A stretch of DNA of 64,000 nt, from assembly GCA_037389465.1 (NCBI GenBank), contig JAZARR010000207.1, positions 1-64,000 of the forward strand, given 5' to 3'. The position numbers and the translations under genes were made by a program. Positions 62,496-64,000 of this stretch are shown in pieces. The DNA comes from Baylisascaris procyonis. Taxonomy: Eukaryota; Nematoda; Chromadorea; Rhabditida; Ascarididae. Under the pieces are notes generated by a model. It did not search any database, was not told the origin of the DNA, and saw nothing but the letters and a program-made list of their open reading frames with translations. Position 1 is the first letter of the stretch. Every line of letters begins with the position of its first letter.

Positions 62496-63213
62496 GTCGT
62501 CATTAAAAAGTGGCATAAATATTGTGGTGGTAATATCTATTGCTGGATGGTAATATCTTGTACTAAAGAAAGTGCGATGATAAAAATTAGATGAGTAGAA
62601 AATAACACAAGAGTCACAACTCTCTGAAAAAACATCTGTCGTCGTGCACTGAAGATTAGATGCCAATGTAGTGATTATATAGTCACTGCAATGACCTAAT
62701 CATGTAGTCTTGAAAGAGGAGCATTGTGTTCATGACTTAGGTAAATACGCCTGCATTATTCAAATCACATTTTGATGCGATTATAGAATTCTCTAGATCG
62801 AAAAATTGGTCAATGTGCAATTTATATTAGACAAATCCTTTTCGTCTATACAATCGTAAATGTCACTTGCATGAATAAATTGTTTCTATAGTCCTAGGAT
62901 ATAGCAGAGATGAAACAAATATTGCACTACTTTGCTGTATGATTGATGTGGGCGTCTATACGAAGGTCAAATCAATAATGCAAGTATATCTATGTAGATC
63001 GTGAACACAATGCTCTTCTTTCATCGATTAGGTCGTTGGAGTGACTATATAGCCACTGCATTCGTATCGAGTCATCAGTGCACGTTGACAGATGTTCTTG
63101 CGGCGAGTTGTGCCTCTTGTATTGTTTTCTACTTTATCTAATTTCCATCACCGCACTTATTTTAGTATAAGATCCCACCATCCAGCACTCAGTTTCAAAT
63201 CACTTTTGACGAC
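62496..63213. repeat. ~720 bp imperfect palindrome (foldback / MITE-like element)
   Basis: The left arm (62496 to about 62786) matches the reverse complement of the right arm (about 62956-63213), centred near 62864. Paired words include TGCTGGATGG (62541) with CCATCCAGCA (63178), GTGCACTGA (62644) with TCAGTGCAC (63074), and GAAAGAGGAGCATTGTG (62712) with CACAATGCTCTTCTTTC (63006). Arms differ by scattered substitutions and small gaps, roughly three-quarters identical by eye. There is no coding capacity and target-site duplications are not obvious. Confidence 0.8.
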
Positions 63214-63539
63214 AATTTTCGTTATTAAGTATATATGTAAAAGTCTCAGAGTTCGTAGGGGATTTCCTTATTGATGCTTTCACACATTGTTTAGTAGGGT
63301 AAACAAACTTATATTTAGATTGTGGTATGCTAATTAAAGCTCTACATAGATATCTTCCTATTAGAATAGCATCAGGTTCTTTATCCTGTTAGTTTTTAAG
63401 AAGTCATTTACATTTATTGATAATGTCTAGCTTCATGAACATAGTTTACTAAATCCATAAGTTTACGAAATTAAGTTTTAGTGTATGAAAAAAAGGGAAT
63501 ATTACGGTCTAGTTGAGTACATTCATTTACCTAGAAATT

Positions 63540-63960
63540 AGATTGATTTGTTTTATCGTACACGCCTAAGACAACGCCCTTACGGGTGATATAAAACTTC
63601 GAATCTATTAAATCGGATGTGTTCCCTTAATAAGTGACTTCAGTTTGTAGTGTATCTGCGTAGACTAATTTTGCTATATTCTGAAATTGATTGGATTTGA
63701 TATAAGAAGATCATCAACGTTCGTGCAACAGAAAGCATTGTAACCCGAAACCTTATTTTACTTATACTGGCTAGAAACATCGGGGCAACAGAAACCTTAT
63801 TAAAAGATCATCAAACCCATTATAGATAATGTGAGATCGGCTATATTGGGGCTAGAATTTTCTTCCATAGCTACTCCTTTAGTTCGCCTAAAGATGGAGT
63901 TGGCAAAGGTACATAGTTTTCACTAATTAAAAACTTAATTATCGCCAGAATTTGTGCCCT
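63540..63960 (-). pseudogene. decayed reverse-transcriptase fragment (Penelope-like?)
   Basis: On the minus strand near 63890-63800 the translation reads RRTKGVAMEENSSPNIADLT, which fits the GVAMGS-LSP--ADL block of Penelope-like and related reverse transcriptases. Further on, in another frame near 63730-63700, CTNVDDLLISN fits the catalytic YVDD box with the tyrosine replaced. Near 63600-63545 KFYITRKGVVLGVYDKTN resembles the region after the palm domain. Frames shift and stops intervene, so it is a relic. It may extend past the window's right edge. Family placement is by motif only. Confidence 0.45.
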
Positions 63961-64000
63961 GTGGAAGGTAACAGAATGCCTTTTAAATTCATAATTGTCT

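Overview
The window looks like nuclear DNA from a nematode. It is AT-rich, with short exons, introns ending in the worm-type TTTTCAG acceptor, long (TA)n tracts and poly-G/C runs. The gene families also fit: a membrane-anchored CBS/cysteine-synthase-like enzyme, paralogous long-chain acyl-CoA synthetases (ACSL) and a nematode-type PF03407 glycosyltransferase. The long introns are more like a clade III worm than Caenorhabditis, but I cannot name the species.

Layout. 1-3.7 kb: weak exon candidates and a small G-rich tandem repeat. 3,790-5,082 (minus): an intact single-exon PLP-dependent CBS/cysteine-synthase-like gene. 5.1-9.0 kb: mostly noncoding. 9,020-9,805: a probable two-exon gene for a small hydrophobic-tailed membrane protein. 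9.8-14.7 kb: noncoding, with microsatellites and a candidate 5' exon of the next gene. 14,705-25,719: ACSL copy A, 13 assembled core exons. 28,223-53,425: ACSL copy B, 15 assembled exons, 711 aa. 57,086-62,170: a PF03407 glycosyltransferase, 8 exons, 380 aa. 62.5-63.2 kb: a large imperfect palindrome. 63.5-64.0 kb: a decayed reverse-transcriptase fragment on the minus strand.

The two ACSL genes are an old head-to-tail duplication. Every coding exon from the second core exon to the stop has the same length and phase in both. Copy B is swollen by two tandem arrays in neighbouring introns. The first is about 12 kb of a ~195 bp unit (about 61 copies) that carries a G-quadruplex motif and an AATAAA in each unit. 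The second is about 2.1 kb of an exact 50 bp unit (about 41 copies) that varies at one base. Both enzymes should activate long-chain fatty acids to acyl-CoA. Copy B has an N-terminal membrane anchor and at least two possible first exons, one of them inside the last intron of copy A.

Exon joins were worked out by hand from splice consensus, phase and comparison of the two paralogues. No search or transcript data were used. Gene spans below run from first to last coding base, with exon coordinates in the evidence.
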